Numbered from the stretch's first letter, positions 51,424 through 60,564 are shown. The stretch: 64,000 bases of DNA from Halorussus salinisoli (GCA_005239435.1 ML241305.1:62001-126000); one strand, 5' to 3'. Notes: generated by a model from the sequence alone, not told the origin. Program-made: numbers and translations.

Positions 51424-51538
51424 GTCGGAGACGAGAGTGAAGGTAGTAGGTCGGAGAAGGGGAGAAGGGGAGAAGGAGAGTTAGAGAAGAAAACGGAGGG
51501 AAAGTGGGTGAAGAACGTAGGAGGGGAAAGCGTGTGAC
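51424..51538 (+). other. Polypurine tract
   Basis: From the end of the upstream gene to about 51535 the plus strand is almost wholly A and G (for example GGAGAAGGGGAGAAGGGGAG around 51452-51471) with GGAGAAGGG-type repetition. Such tracts can form triplexes or act as T/C-rich terminators for minus-strand transcripts. Confidence 0.65.
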
Positions 51539-51646
51539 TCAGGCCGCGAGCATCATCGCCGCGACGAACCACGAGTCAGTACCGGCTTTGGTTTCGTTCT
51601 TCTTGCGCTCTACGTCGGTCAGGTTTCGGGGATGTTGCCATCGCAT
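51539..51646 (-). CDS. Possible 35-residue small protein
   Basis: On the minus strand an ATG at 51646 opens a frame of 35 codons ending in TGA at 51539. The product begins MRWQHPRNLTDVERKKNE and ends DSWFVAAMMLAA. The start is preceded by AAATATTTTG, a TATA-like run at about 51653-51663, and a palindrome at 51667-51680; the following polypyrimidine run on the same strand would be a good terminator. Codon use in the second half is typical of the genome. No family is known to me. Confidence 0.4.
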   Translation of the reverse strand: MRWQHPRNLTDVERKKNETKAGTDSWFVAAMMLAA

Positions 51647-51666
51647 AGCCGTACAAAATATTTACT

Positions 51667-51680
51667 CATACTTGAGTATG
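51667..51680. promoter_or_regulatory. Palindrome CATACT-TG-AGTATG
   Basis: A perfect inverted repeat with six-base arms lies about 20-35 bases before the possible small gene at 51646, in the position of TATA/BRE elements. A shifted five-base dyad (ACTCA/TGAGT) overlaps it. Confidence 0.45.
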
Positions 51681-51833
51681 TTGTTCTGGTAACGTCTCTG
51701 TCAGCGGCTCACAAATCACTTGTGATGGCATGTCACGACTCGCAGCGAGCGAAAATCCGGGTCGAACCTGAAGCGTTCGAGTGTCGTCGGTTACGAGTTT
51801 CGGAGTATACCGATTTTGGGTAGAATCGCGTCG

Positions 51834-52862
51834 TCACAACCCGAGCGCCTGCATCAGCGTCATCCCACTCGCAAGCGCACCGACCAGATAGCCGCCGATA
51901 GCGCCGCCGTTCAGAAGCGGAAGTCCCGCGTGCGCTCGGCCCTTCATCACCATCCAGAGCAGGACCAGCAGGCCTGCGATGGTGCCTATCATCGAGGTCA
52001 GCGCGGGCAGGTTCAGCGCGATGCCCGAGACGAGGGGTTCCGGCGGCGCGAAGAAGGCCGCGCTGGCGACCATCACGGTCGGCATCACGGCGTCGCCCAG
52101 ACCGATGAAGAAGACGTCGCGGTCGGATATCTCCGGGCGCTCGGCCTCGGCGTGCGTCTCGTCGGCGTCCGCCTCCGGGGTCTTCCCGCCGTCCGCCGCG
52201 CTGGCGTCCGGTTCGCCGCCGTCCGCGTCGCCCGCCATCCCCTCGTCGTCCAAGAACGAGTACGAGAGGGTCATCGGAATCACGAGGATGACCGGAATCT
52301 TGAGGTCCATCACGCCAGAGGCCAGCGTCAGCATGTGTTCGGTGCCGTAGACGCTGATGGCGTCGTAGACGGCCAGCACCGCGAGCAGGAGAATGGCCGG
52401 GAACAGGCCGAAACTGATACCGAAGAGTCCGGCCGCGCCAGCGCCCATCAGGACGCCCGCGGCGTCGATGACGTACCACTCGGGGTAGACCGCGAGCGCC
52501 AACGCGACGACGCCCGCAGCGGCCAGTGCGACCACGTTGACCGGCGCACCGCCCGCCTGCACGACGACCCACGCCGGAACGACGACCGAGAAGACGTACC
52601 ACGAGAGCAGGCCGCTTGTGAAGATGAGGGCACCGCGGAGCAACCACTCCACGTCGAGTTTGATGACGGCGAGCATCACCGCGGTCAGGACCAGTATCGC
52701 CCCGACGTAGACAAGACTGTTCGTCGGGTCGGAGGGGTTCTCTACCTGCTGGTAGCCCGCCTGCTGAAACGGTTCGACCAGCGCCAACGCGCCGAGTTGG
52801 ACCAGTAGAAACATCCCGACGGTCAACCCGGTGGCCGCGAACACGCGCGTTCGATTCTCCAT
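51834..52862 (-). CDS. Presenilin-like A22-family intramembrane aspartyl protease
   Basis: A 342-residue protein with nine predicted helices. The two catalytic aspartates are seen: D167 in the YD motif (LAVYDAIS) and D257 in GLGD (FFIGLGDAVMP). The third motif, normally PAL, reads PLL in GLPLLNGG (about 314-320). A hydrophilic acidic loop of about 45 residues (204-248) separates the catalytic helices. Such enzymes cut membrane-spanning segments, for example signal peptide remnants. It is a single gene with no evident operon partner. Confidence 0.88.
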   Translation of the reverse strand: MENRTRVFAATGLTVGMFLLVQLGALALVEPFQQAGYQQVENPSDPTNSLVYVGAILVLTAVMLAVIKLDVEWLLRGALIFTSGLLSWYVFSVVVPAWVVVQAGGAPVNVVALAAAGVVALALAVYPEWYVIDAAGVLMGAGAAGLFGISFGLFPAILLLAVLAVYDAISVYGTEHMLTLASGVMDLKIPVILVIPMTLSYSFLDDEGMAGDADGGEPDASAADGGKTPEADADETHAEAERPEISDRDVFFIGLGDAVMPTVMVASAAFFAPPEPLVSGIALNLPALTSMIGTIAGLLVLLWMVMKGRAHAGLPLLNGGAIGGYLVGALASGMTLMQALGL

Positions 52863-53034
52863 GTCGGAGGGGTGGCCCGCCTCCGCCTTTGGGGTTGTGG
52901 TCTCCCCTCGCTCCGCGGCCGACCCGGCGTCGGGCGTCTCACCGCCCGAATTCGGCTAAATTGCCGCTCCGTCGTCCGTTTTAATTCCGGGATTAACCGA
53001 TACGTTTTTGCTACTGGCCCACCCGTGAGATGGT

Positions 53035-53352
53035 ATGTCAAGTCACGGGACGCGAGGGCAATCGCCGCAGTCTACCCGGCTTCCCGGTGCTGTTCCGTTC
53101 ACCGTGTCCGCACTGAACCGACTCAGTTGGGAACTCGGGTCGCAGGTCGTCTCGGACGCGACGCTACTGGCCGAGTGGGAACACGTCACCTCGGGACGGA
53201 CGCTCGCAGTCTACGACGTGACCGACCACACGGTCGTCCTCGGCGTCCGGACGCCGGTCGGGCGCGAACGCTTCTTCGGTGCGGCAAAAGACGACGTCGA
53301 CGCGAAGCGCTCGCGTCTCGCCGACGCCGACGACTGGCGTCGGTGCGAGTAG
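53035..53352 (+). CDS. Hypothetical haloarchaeal protein
   Basis: A 105-residue soluble protein with no cysteine or membrane segment. Its middle (SALNRLSWELGSQVVSDATLLAEW, LAVYDVTDHTVVLGVRTPVG) looks conserved, the Asp-rich end does not. A TATA-like box GTTTTAATTCC at about 52978 lies far from the ATG, so the start could be downstream. I do not recognise a family. It converges with gar1. Confidence 0.65.
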   Translation: MSSHGTRGQSPQSTRLPGAVPFTVSALNRLSWELGSQVVSDATLLAEWEHVTSGRTLAVYDVTDHTVVLGVRTPVGRERFFGAAKDDVDAKRSRLADADDWRRCE

Positions 53353-53381
53353 CGCCCGACCTCATCCGGGTCGAAGCCGAC

Positions 53382-53615
53382 CTATCGCGCGTAGAGTTTC
53401 GCTCCGAGTAGCGGTGCGAGTGCGACCCCCTCGTCGGGCGAGACGGCGACGTAGGGCCGGGAGACCGGGCCGAACACGTCCACGACGCGGCCGACGCTGT
53501 TCAACTGCTCGTCCACCGCCTCGGTGCCCACATCTGGAGGTTCGTCGTCGGGGCACCTGACGACGGCGAGACCCTGCGCGGTCCGGACGACGTCGCCGAG
53601 TTTCTGCATCGCCAT
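53382..53615 (-). CDS. gar1: H/ACA RNP component Gar1
   Basis: A 77-residue small beta-barrel protein of the Gar1 family, part of the H/ACA guide complex that makes pseudouridine in rRNA with Cbf5, Nop10 and L7Ae. Typical segments are KLGDVVRTAQGLAVVRC, DEQLNSVGRVVDVFGPVSRPYVAV and LGAKLYAR. Glycine/arginine-rich tails of eukaryotic Gar1 are absent, as in other archaea. Its ATG overlaps the srp19 stop (TGATG), so the two are translated together. Confidence 0.9.
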   Translation of the reverse strand: MAMQKLGDVVRTAQGLAVVRCPDDEPPDVGTEAVDEQLNSVGRVVDVFGPVSRPYVAVSPDEGVALAPLLGAKLYAR

Positions 53616-53896
53616 CAGTCGCGGAGTGCCGCGACGTACGCCGCGACCGCCTGAATCAAGTCGTTCTTCGAGGAGTCGTCGGCATTCTGGACCAGCACGC
53701 GACCGCGCTCGTTCCAGTTCTCGCGGGAGTACGCCTTGTCGCGCTCGATTATCGCGTCGTAGCCCACCTGTTGGACCGCTTGAGCTATCTCGTCCACCGT
53801 CGGCTCCTCGACGGCCATCTCGGCGGCAACCCGGCGTCCCTCGTTGCGGGACTTCTCCGCGTCGAAGTAGGCGGGCCACAGCACTTTCTCGACCAT
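53615..53896 (-). CDS. srp19: Signal recognition particle protein SRP19
   Basis: A 93-residue protein that binds helices 6 and 8 of 7S RNA and prepares SRP54 binding. It starts with the invariant region ([19 protein letters not shown]), then [20 protein letters not shown], and a basic RGRVLVQ strand. Length and sequence are as in other archaea. A TATA-like GTTTAAT lies about 25 bases upstream. The pairing srp19-gar1 is common in haloarchaea. Confidence 0.94.
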   Translation of the reverse strand: MVEKVLWPAYFDAEKSRNEGRRVAAEMAVEEPTVDEIAQAVQQVGYDAIIERDKAYSRENWNERGRVLVQNADDSSKNDLIQAVAAYVAALRD

Positions 53897-53954
53897 ACGT
53901 CAACGTCTTGCCCCGGCCATTAAACACCTTAGGAAAAGGGACGCTCGAAGTGGT

Positions 53955-55115
53955 TCAGCGACGGCGCGCGAGCAGGACTGCGCCCGCGAGCGCCGCGACT
54001 GCGGCGGGGACGCCGAATCCGGGGATGGCTCCGGAGGAGTCGTCCTCCGTCGCCGTAGTCGTTCCTTCCTGCTCCTGCATCGCGTCCTCGGTCGGCGTCT
54101 CGGTCGCGTCAGTCGTGGTCGTCCGCTGGTCCTCCTCGGTCGTCATCGTCGTCTCGGTCGTCGTCGCGTTCGCCTCGGCGTAGGCGTCCGGGTGGAACGC
54201 TTGGGCCATCTGCACGATGGCGTAAACGACTCGCGGCGCGGGTTGGCTGATGTTCTGGTCGCTGACCGTGATGACCTGGTCGTTCTTCACCGCGTCAGTC
54301 CCGTTGTAGGCGTCGGTCTTCGGGTACGCGCCGAACGCGCCGAGTTGGACGATCCACTCGGGGTTCTGCTCAACGATGACCTCCTCGCTGATCTGGCCGT
54401 AGCCCGAGACGTTGGCCTCCGCGGCGATGTTGTTGCCGCCAGCGAGTTCCACCATGTTGCTGACGAAGGTACCCTGTCCGGCGGTCCAACCGCCGCCGAC
54501 AGAGACGAACACGCGCGGAGAGTCGGAGTTCTCGACCGCTTCGCGGACCGTGCCGATTCGGTCCTCCATCCACGAGACCGTCTCGGCCGCGCCCTCGCAG
54601 TTACCCGTGAGTTCACCCGTCAGCGTCGTCTTCGCGTAGATGTCGTCGACGGAGGTGGCGAACTCGAACTTGTAGACGGTCAGTCCGGAATCGCGGAGCT
54701 GCTGGACCGTCTCGTTCGGAATGACGTTGGGGGCGAGCACGAGGTCCGGCTCGGTCGAGACGATTTTCTCGACGTTGACGTACTGCTGGCCCGCGCCCGA
54801 GACGTTGGTTCGGGAGTCAGCGCCGTCGAGGTACGTCGCGTACTGGGAGACGCCGACGACCTGCGACTCGCCGCCGATTTCCCACATGGTCTGGGCCGCG
54901 CTCGGCGAGAGCGTGGTGACCCGCTCTGGCTTCTGCTCGACGGTTACCTCTGTTCCCGTCGCGTCCGTGCTCGTGACGGGGAACGAACAGTCCGTCTGCA
55001 TCGCTTCGGTCGCGTTCGCGTCGCTCTGCGCGACTCCGAAAGCGGCCCCGACCGGCGCGACGCCGGCCGTTAGCAACAGCAGTACTGCGAATACGCTCGC
55101 AATCTTCTTACTCAT
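53955..55115 (-). CDS. btuF: Cobalamin/haem-type ABC transporter substrate-binding protein, PGF-CTERM anchored
   Basis: A 386-residue surface protein. It has a Sec signal peptide ([17 protein letters not shown]), a helical-backbone periplasmic binding fold ([52 protein letters not shown]), a Thr/Glu-rich linker of about 50 residues and a C-terminal PGF-CTERM-type anchor ([23 protein letters not shown] cut by archaeosortase in family members). It would bind a corrinoid or iron complex and give it to BtuC. It is transcribed divergently from btuC, with a gap of 61 bases. Exact ligand unproven. Confidence 0.87.
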   Translation of the reverse strand: MSKKIASVFAVLLLLTAGVAPVGAAFGVAQSDANATEAMQTDCSFPVTSTDATGTEVTVEQKPERVTTLSPSAAQTMWEIGGESQVVGVSQYATYLDGADSRTNVSGAGQQYVNVEKIVSTEPDLVLAPNVIPNETVQQLRDSGLTVYKFEFATSVDDIYAKTTLTGELTGNCEGAAETVSWMEDRIGTVREAVENSDSPRVFVSVGGGWTAGQGTFVSNMVELAGGNNIAAEANVSGYGQISEEVIVEQNPEWIVQLGAFGAYPKTDAYNGTDAVKNDQVITVSDQNISQPAPRVVYAIVQMAQAFHPDAYAEANATTTETTMTTEEDQRTTTTDATETPTEDAMQEQEGTTTATEDDSSGAIPGFGVPAAVAALAGAVLLARRR

Positions 55116-55176
55116 ACGTCCTCAATTCCAAGCGTTTGCAATAAGTACTTACCTAAAGCAACCTGGCTTTCACACG
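55116..55176. promoter_or_regulatory. Shared btuF/btuC promoter region
   Basis: Only 61 bases lie between the two starts. They include AATAAGTACTTACC at about 55138-55152, with the palindrome AAGTACTT (55143-55150), in position to serve both directions. Confidence 0.45.
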
Positions 55177-56277
55177 ATGGCTGACTCCGCCCGGGTCGTC
55201 GGCTGGTCGGTCGGACTACTCGCCGCGCTGGCGGTCGTGGTGGTCGCCAGCGCCGCGACCGGTCCGGTACCGCTCGATTACCTCGTGGTCGGGAAGGCGC
55301 TGCTGAACGCGCTCGCGGTCCCTGTGGGCCTCGGAGTCGCCGACCGGACGCTCCGAATCGCGGGGCTGGCGGTGACGGTACCCGGACCGACCGTGGAGTT
55401 CGCGCCGGTATTCGACTTCGCGGTTCCGGACACGGCCCGTACCATCGTCGTGACGCTCCGCTTGCCCCGCATCGCGCTCGGGGCGGTCGTGGGGTTCTCG
55501 CTCTCGACTGCCGGCGTCGTGATGCAGGGGTTCTTCCGGAATCCGATGGCCGACCCCTCCATCATCGGGGTCTCGTCGGGCGCGGCGGTCGGCGCGGTGG
55601 CGACCATCGCGATTCCCTTCGCGGTGCCCTTCGCGCTCCCGACTGCGGCCTTCGTCGGCGCTGTTTTGGCCGCCTTCGGCGTCTACCTGCTCGCCACCGA
55701 GGACGGCCGGACCCCGGTCGCCACGCTCCTGCTCGCGGGCGTGGCGGTCCAGACGTTCCTCGGCGCGGTGGTCTCGTTCCTGCTCCTCCAGACCGGCGAG
55801 AGCCTGCGTCGGGCGGTCTACTGGCTGATGGGCCACCTCCACCTCGCGTCGTGGGAGGACGTGACGATGGTCCTCCCGGTCGCGGTCGTCGGTTTCGTGG
55901 TTCTGCTCTCGTACGCGCGGGACCTGAACGTCCTCCTGCTCGGCGAGGAGGACGCCCACGCGCTCGGCGTGGAGGTGGAGCGAACCAAGCGCCTCCTGCT
56001 CGCGGTCGCCAGCGTGATGACCGGCGCGGCGGTCGCGGTCTCGGGGGTCATCGGCTTCGTCGGACTGGTCGTCCCGCACGTCATGCGACTGCTGGTCGGC
56101 CCGGACCACCGAATCCTCCTGCCGACCTCGGCGCTCGCCGGTGCGACCTTCCTCGTCGCTACCGACACGGTGGCGCGTTCGGGCACGGCGGAACTCCCCG
56201 TAGGCATCGTGACCGCCTTCCTCGGCGCGCCCTTCTTCCTCTACTTGCTCCGCACGCGGGAGGTACACGCGCTATGA
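55177..56277 (+). CDS. btuC: Cobalamin/iron-complex ABC transporter permease
   Basis: A 366-residue permease of the FecCD/BtuC family with ten membrane helices. Signature stretches are [39 protein letters not shown] and [20 protein letters not shown], with the ATPase-contact loop between the last two. ATG 55177 is used, following GGCTTTCACACG; upstream ORF extension is not credible. It is separated from its ATPase gene by about 355 bases that hold a repeat element, which is unusual because these genes normally touch. Confidence 0.9.
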   Translation: MADSARVVGWSVGLLAALAVVVVASAATGPVPLDYLVVGKALLNALAVPVGLGVADRTLRIAGLAVTVPGPTVEFAPVFDFAVPDTARTIVVTLRLPRIALGAVVGFSLSTAGVVMQGFFRNPMADPSIIGVSSGAAVGAVATIAIPFAVPFALPTAAFVGAVLAAFGVYLLATEDGRTPVATLLLAGVAVQTFLGAVVSFLLLQTGESLRRAVYWLMGHLHLASWEDVTMVLPVAVVGFVVLLSYARDLNVLLLGEEDAHALGVEVERTKRLLLAVASVMTGAAVAVSGVIGFVGLVVPHVMRLLVGPDHRILLPTSALAGATFLVATDTVARSGTAELPVGIVTAFLGAPFFLYLLRTREVHAL

Positions 56278-56430
56278 ACTGGATTTGGAATCGCCGCGCC
56301 CGGCGACACTTGCCACGCGGTCGCGCTCGGTCCGTCAACCGATACGACTGCACCCGACTAATCAACCGCCATGGGTGCGCTCGGCCGACCAACCGCTTCG
56401 AATGCGCCCGGCACGACAAATCACAGTTCG

Positions 56431-56568
56431 GGAGGACTGAAAGGGGCCGGTCGCTCGCGGGCCGCAGGCCCGTGGTCGCCTCAGCGACCTCTATCGCGGG
56501 CCGGGCGTTGCGGAGAGGCCCGCGGTACGTCGCTGAGCGACCGCGAGCGGGCGGGGGCTTTCGAAACC
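56431..56568. repeat. Multi-hairpin GC-rich element between btuC and btuD
   Basis: Within 140 bases there are nested pairings: GGGCC-GCA-GGCCC, GGTCGC-CTCA-GCGACC, CGCGGGCC with GGCCCGCG across 14 bases, GTCGC-TGA-GCGAC, and outer arms CGCTCGCGG with CCGCGAGCG. The edges read GGACTGAAAGGGGC and GGGGGCTTTCGAAACC. Elements with such edges seem to recur in haloarchaeal genomes, from memory; a genome search is needed. It may be a REP-like or MITE-like mobile repeat or a structured RNA controlling btuD. Confidence 0.65.
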
Positions 56569-56632
56569 GATTCACCACCAGTTCTGACTCCGACTCCAAC
56601 AAGAACAGAACCAACCGGGAGGACCGATACCG

Positions 56633-57919
56633 ATGATAGAGATAGACGACGTTTCCGTCACGCTCGGCGAAACCGAAATTCTCGACGGCGTAACCACCAC
56701 CATCGAGGACGGCCAGTTCGTCGGACTCGTCGGACCCAACGGCGCGGGCAAGACGACGTTGCTTAGAGCAATCCACGGCGTTCTCAAACCTAACTCTGGA
56801 AGTGTCGAAGTGGACGGCGACGCCGTGGCCGACCTCTCCTCGAAGGAGACCAGTCGCCGGGTCGCGGTCGTTCCCCAAGACACGACGCTCTCGTTCGACT
56901 TCCCGGTCGAAGAGGTGGTGGCGATGGGTCGCCACCCGTATCGGTCGCGGTTCGGTGGCGTGGGGGTCGCCGGTTCCGACTCCCCGTCCGCGGGCGAGTC
57001 CGACCGCGAACGCGTGGCGGCCGCGATGGAGCGCACCGAGGTCGAACACCTCGCCGACCGCTCGATTACGGCGGTCTCGGGCGGCGAGCGCCAGCGCGTC
57101 CTGCTGGCGCGCGCACTGGCCCAGGACGCGCCCGCACTCTTGCTGGACGAACCCACCGCCAGCCTCGACATCAACCACCAAGTTCGGACGCTCGAACTCG
57201 TCCGCGAACTGGCCGACGAGGACGGAAAGACAGTCGTGGCGGCCATCCACGACCTCAACCTCGCGGCCCACTACTGCGACGAACTCCGTCTGCTCGCCGG
57301 TGGCGGGATTCGGGCCAGCGGCGACCCCGAGGCGGTCCTCCGAGAGGACCACCTCGAAGCCGCCTTCGACACGCGGGCCGTGGTGTCCAGCCACCCCGTA
57401 ACTGGCTCGACGTACGTCACCGCTCTGCCCGAGCGCCCCGCCGAGAGCGAGGGCCGGGTCCACGTTGTCGGCGGCGGCGGGACGGTATCTCGGTTGCTCT
57501 ACCTGCTCTCGGCCGCGGGCTACGAGGTGTCGGTCGGCGTCCTCAACGAGGGCGACTCCGACCTCGATACCGCCCGGTCGCTCGGACTCGACGCCGTGAC
57601 CGAGGAACCGTTCGCGCCTGTCGGCGACGACGCCCGCCGCGAGGTCGAGTCCCGAATCCGGGACGCCGACGTGACGGTGCTGGCGGACGTCGAGGTCGGC
57701 GCGGGCAACCTCGCCAACCTCCGGGCGGCCCGCGAGGCGGATTCGGTGGTCGTGGTCGAGGAGCGACCCTTCGAGGAACGCAACTACGCCGGGAGCGAGG
57801 CCGCCGCGCTCTACCGTGACCTCTGCGAGCGCGGGCGGGTCGTCGGCCCGGACGACCTCCTCTCGGCCGTCGGCGACGCGGTGGCGGCCGACGAACCGAC
57901 GACCGCGGAAGCCGAGTGA
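56633..57919 (+). CDS. btuD: Cobalamin/iron-complex ABC transporter ATPase with extra C-terminal domain
   Basis: A 428-residue protein. Residues 1 to about 255 are the ATPase: Walker A GPNGAGKTTL, Q-loop VPQDTT, signature SGGERQR, Walker B ALLLDEPTASLD and switch His in AIHDLNLAAHYC. Residues about 275-420 are an added domain with a glycine-rich nucleotide-type turn (VHVVGGGGTVSRLLYLLSAA), the strand YEVSVGVLNEGDSD and VTVLADVEVGAGNLANLRAA; it resembles a Rossmann or P-loop-like fold seen in haloarchaeal BtuD. It could handle corrinoid modification or regulation. The ATG follows the repeat element. Confidence 0.88.
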   Translation: MIEIDDVSVTLGETEILDGVTTTIEDGQFVGLVGPNGAGKTTLLRAIHGVLKPNSGSVEVDGDAVADLSSKETSRRVAVVPQDTTLSFDFPVEEVVAMGRHPYRSRFGGVGVAGSDSPSAGESDRERVAAAMERTEVEHLADRSITAVSGGERQRVLLARALAQDAPALLLDEPTASLDINHQVRTLELVRELADEDGKTVVAAIHDLNLAAHYCDELRLLAGGGIRASGDPEAVLREDHLEAAFDTRAVVSSHPVTGSTYVTALPERPAESEGRVHVVGGGGTVSRLLYLLSAAGYEVSVGVLNEGDSDLDTARSLGLDAVTEEPFAPVGDDARREVESRIRDADVTVLADVEVGAGNLANLRAAREADSVVVVEERPFEERNYAGSEAAALYRDLCERGRVVGPDDLLSAVGDAVAADEPTTAEAE

Positions 57920-57928
57920 GGTGTCGCC

Positions 57929-59860
57929 TCAGTCGCTCTCGCCGTCTCCCGTAGCGGTCCCGAGTCGGCGTTCGAGGAACTCGTCGAGCAGTCCGAGCGA
58001 CCGGACCTTCTGGTCGACGTCCGACGAACTGTGGCCCTCGTCGCCGAGTTCGTGGTACTCGAAGCGCCCGCGCTCTCCCTCCTCGAACCCCGCGTCGAGC
58101 AAGGCGTCGCGGAGGACGCGGGCCTGCGAGACGGGGACCCGCCGGTCGTTGACGCCGTGAACCGCTAGCAGCGGTGCCGAGAGGTTCTCGACGTGCTCGA
58201 CCGGGCTTCGCTCCCGATAGAGGTCGGGGTTTTCCGCGGGCGTCCCGAGGTTCTTCTCCAGGAGTTCGGTCCTGAAGTGGGGCATCGTGTTCTCGTACAT
58301 GTCCCCGAGGTCGGTAATGCCGACGGAGGCGGCCCCGGCGTCGTAGAGGTCGGGGTACTGAACCAACTGCCAGTAGGCCGAGTAGCCGCCGTAGGAACCG
58401 CCGAAGACGACCACGCGGTCCTCGTCGAGCCAATCGCGGGTTTCGAGGACGTGTTCGACCGCGGTGGCGACGTCGCCCTGCTCGGCACCGCCCCAGTCGC
58501 CGTAGAGCGCCTCCGCGAACGTCCGACCCCGCCCGGCCGAGCCTCGATAGTTGACCTGCAGGACCGAGAATCCCCGCTGGACGAGGAACTGCGTCCGGTA
58601 GTGAAACGCCTTCCAATCGGCCGCCCGCGGACCGCCGTGGGGGTTGACCGCGAGTGGCGAGGGTCGCCGGCCCGAGTCGTACAGGAGCGCGCCGATTTCG
58701 AGCGTCTCGTAGGAGTCGTGTTCGACGGCCCGAGCGGGGGTCTCGGGGACGCCGTCGGAGTCGACTGTGAAGTACTCGGCGTCGGCGAAGTCGCCGGGAG
58801 CGAACGGACCGTACTCGCGCTCAAAGAGCGTCTCGTACTCGTCTGTTTCGAGGTCGTAGGCCAGCGGTTCGGTCCGACGGGTCGGCGTCGCGTGGGTCAC
58901 GAGCACCCGGTCGTCGCCGAGGACGCGCTCGGCGTTCCAGCCGAACTCGGCGAACCCCTCGGGGAGGTCGAGTTCTCGGCTCTCGCCGGTGGTAACGTCG
59001 TAGACGACCGGCATGGTGGTAGCGTCGCGGACGCGCGTCGCCAAGAACCGGTCGCCGTCCGGGAGGAAGAGGGCGGGCGACTCCTCGCGTTCGAGGTCAC
59101 CGTACCACGTTACGTCGTCGGTTTCGAGGTCGTAGACGCCGCATCGAGACCGGTCCTCGCTGTTGTCTAACACGAGCAGACGGTCGCCGTCCGGACCCCA
59201 GTCGACGGGCATCGCTTCCGCGCCGGTGGCACTCACGTCGAGGGTCCGAGCGCCCGACCCGTCTCCGGTCCCCGACCGGCCGTCGGGACCACGCTCCGCC
59301 AGGTCCGCGACGTACACGTCCCTGTTGCTCGGGTGGTCGGTCTCGTTCGTGGCGTAGGCGATGCGGTCGCACTCGGGCGAGAGGAACGCTCCCCAGACCG
59401 CCCGGTCGTAGTCGGTCAGTCGCGTGGTCTCGCCGGTCGGGAGGTCGTGGCGGTAGAGGTTCATCTGGCCGTCACGGTTCGAAGCGAGTAGCAGGGTCTC
59501 ACCGTCGGTACCCACGTCGCAGAGCCTGATCTGTCCGCCGTCCGCGACCACCCGTTCCGTGGTCCCGTCACGGGCGATGGCGTGGACGTCGTTCTGCTCG
59601 TCGCCGTTCTCGTCGAGGTGGAAGAAGACTCGGCCGCCGTCCGCCGCCCACGCTATCGGCCACCGGTTGTTCCGGGGTACCTCGCCGTCGCTCCACCGTT
59701 CGCACTCGCCGGTCGCCACGTCGAGGACGTAGAGTTCGTTGCGGCCGGTGTCGTCGTGGTAGAACGCGACTTCGCCGCCGTCCGGGGATGCGGTCGGATG
59801 GGCCATCTCCGGCAGACCCGCCAACTCTTCGAGAACGTCGACGTCGCTGTCACCTGTCAT
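57929..59860 (-). CDS. S9-family prolyl oligopeptidase-like serine peptidase
   Basis: A 643-residue cytoplasmic peptidase. The N-terminal half is a beta-propeller (repeats such as GEVAFYHDDTGRNELYVLDV, RIAYATNETDHPSNRDVYVA). The alpha/beta-hydrolase half starts near 395. The catalytic triad is visible: Ser in GGSYGGYSAY, Asp in HGVNDRRVP and His in GDEGHSSS. Such enzymes cut short peptides or acyl-peptides. It is convergent with btuD, nine bases apart. Confidence 0.9.
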   Translation of the reverse strand: MTGDSDVDVLEELAGLPEMAHPTASPDGGEVAFYHDDTGRNELYVLDVATGECERWSDGEVPRNNRWPIAWAADGGRVFFHLDENGDEQNDVHAIARDGTTERVVADGGQIRLCDVGTDGETLLLASNRDGQMNLYRHDLPTGETTRLTDYDRAVWGAFLSPECDRIAYATNETDHPSNRDVYVADLAERGPDGRSGTGDGSGARTLDVSATGAEAMPVDWGPDGDRLLVLDNSEDRSRCGVYDLETDDVTWYGDLEREESPALFLPDGDRFLATRVRDATTMPVVYDVTTGESRELDLPEGFAEFGWNAERVLGDDRVLVTHATPTRRTEPLAYDLETDEYETLFEREYGPFAPGDFADAEYFTVDSDGVPETPARAVEHDSYETLEIGALLYDSGRRPSPLAVNPHGGPRAADWKAFHYRTQFLVQRGFSVLQVNYRGSAGRGRTFAEALYGDWGGAEQGDVATAVEHVLETRDWLDEDRVVVFGGSYGGYSAYWQLVQYPDLYDAGAASVGITDLGDMYENTMPHFRTELLEKNLGTPAENPDLYRERSPVEHVENLSAPLLAVHGVNDRRVPVSQARVLRDALLDAGFEEGERGRFEYHELGDEGHSSSDVDQKVRSLGLLDEFLERRLGTATGDGESD

Positions 59861-60016
59861 AGAACGAACAGAGGTACACGGTCGACAAAACGTTTCCTTT
59901 ACGAGAGATTCTCGACGGAAGGACGGGCCACTTTCGACGGCGCAGTTGGGGTTGGCGGGGGATGGACGGTCTCCGTCGGTTCCTCGGCGACCTCGAGCCC
60001 GTCACGACGCCCGACG

Positions 60017-60060
60017 CGATTGCGGTATCCGACTCGATCGCGGTATCCGACGCGACCGCA
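60017..60060 (+). repeat. Direct repeat of 18 bases
   Basis: Two adjacent 18-base copies (CGATTGCGGTATCCGACT at 60017-60034 and CGATCGCGGTATCCGACG at 60035-60052) plus a partial third lie in the 250-base gap between the peptidase and the small membrane gene. Confidence 0.7.
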
Positions 60061-60111
60061 GGACGTGTCCGACGAGGGCGCGCCGAACTACCGGGTCACG
60101 CTAAAGAAACG

Positions 60112-60420
60112 CTAAGCCACCGCGTAATCGCGCTGTTGGGCCAACTCGAACAGCATCAACGCCGCGAAGGTGCTGGCCGCGAGCAGGACCATCCCGGCGA
60201 TACCCACCTCGACGCTGGGCGCGGCCAGACTCGCGGTGCCGAGGACGACGCCGGAGACCAGCGCGATGACCATCCGGGCGGGCCGAGAGAGGTCCGCACA
60301 CCGCTGGGCGAGCGTCGGGTCGAGACCCACGATGCGAGTCCAGACTACGTAGAGAGATACCACGAACAGAAACGCGAGCAAGCCGACGCCCAGAAGGAGG
60401 GCGAACTTCGCAGGGTTCAT
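60112..60420 (-). CDS. Three-helix membrane protein of unknown function
   Basis: A 102-residue protein with three membrane segments: FALLLGVGLLAFLFVVSLYV, MVIALVSGVVLGTASLAA and IAGMVLLAASTFAALMLFEL. The short loop between the first two holds a conserved-looking WTRIVGLDP. It lies upstream of, and divergent to, crtD, with an AT-rich promoter region between (60421-60564). No family recognised. Confidence 0.7.
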   Translation of the reverse strand: MNPAKFALLLGVGLLAFLFVVSLYVVWTRIVGLDPTLAQRCADLSRPARMVIALVSGVVLGTASLAAPSVEVGIAGMVLLAASTFAALMLFELAQQRDYAVA

Positions 60421-60564
60421 CTCCTATTTGCAATAGGATAACGGTTTAGATATAAGTGTACCGATGATACGTTTCCAAATGTACACGACCGTGGACCGAC
60501 AGAAACCGTCCGCGAGAGGCCGACCGGCCGTCGATTTATGTGACTCGCGCCCTCAGACCCCGAC

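Noticed and set aside
56274-56636. Arg-rich 120-codon frame overlapping btuC and btuD by four bases at each end
   Set aside because: The overlaps look tempting, but the product is basic and unlike haloarchaeal proteins, and it runs through the palindromic element, where open frames arise by base composition.
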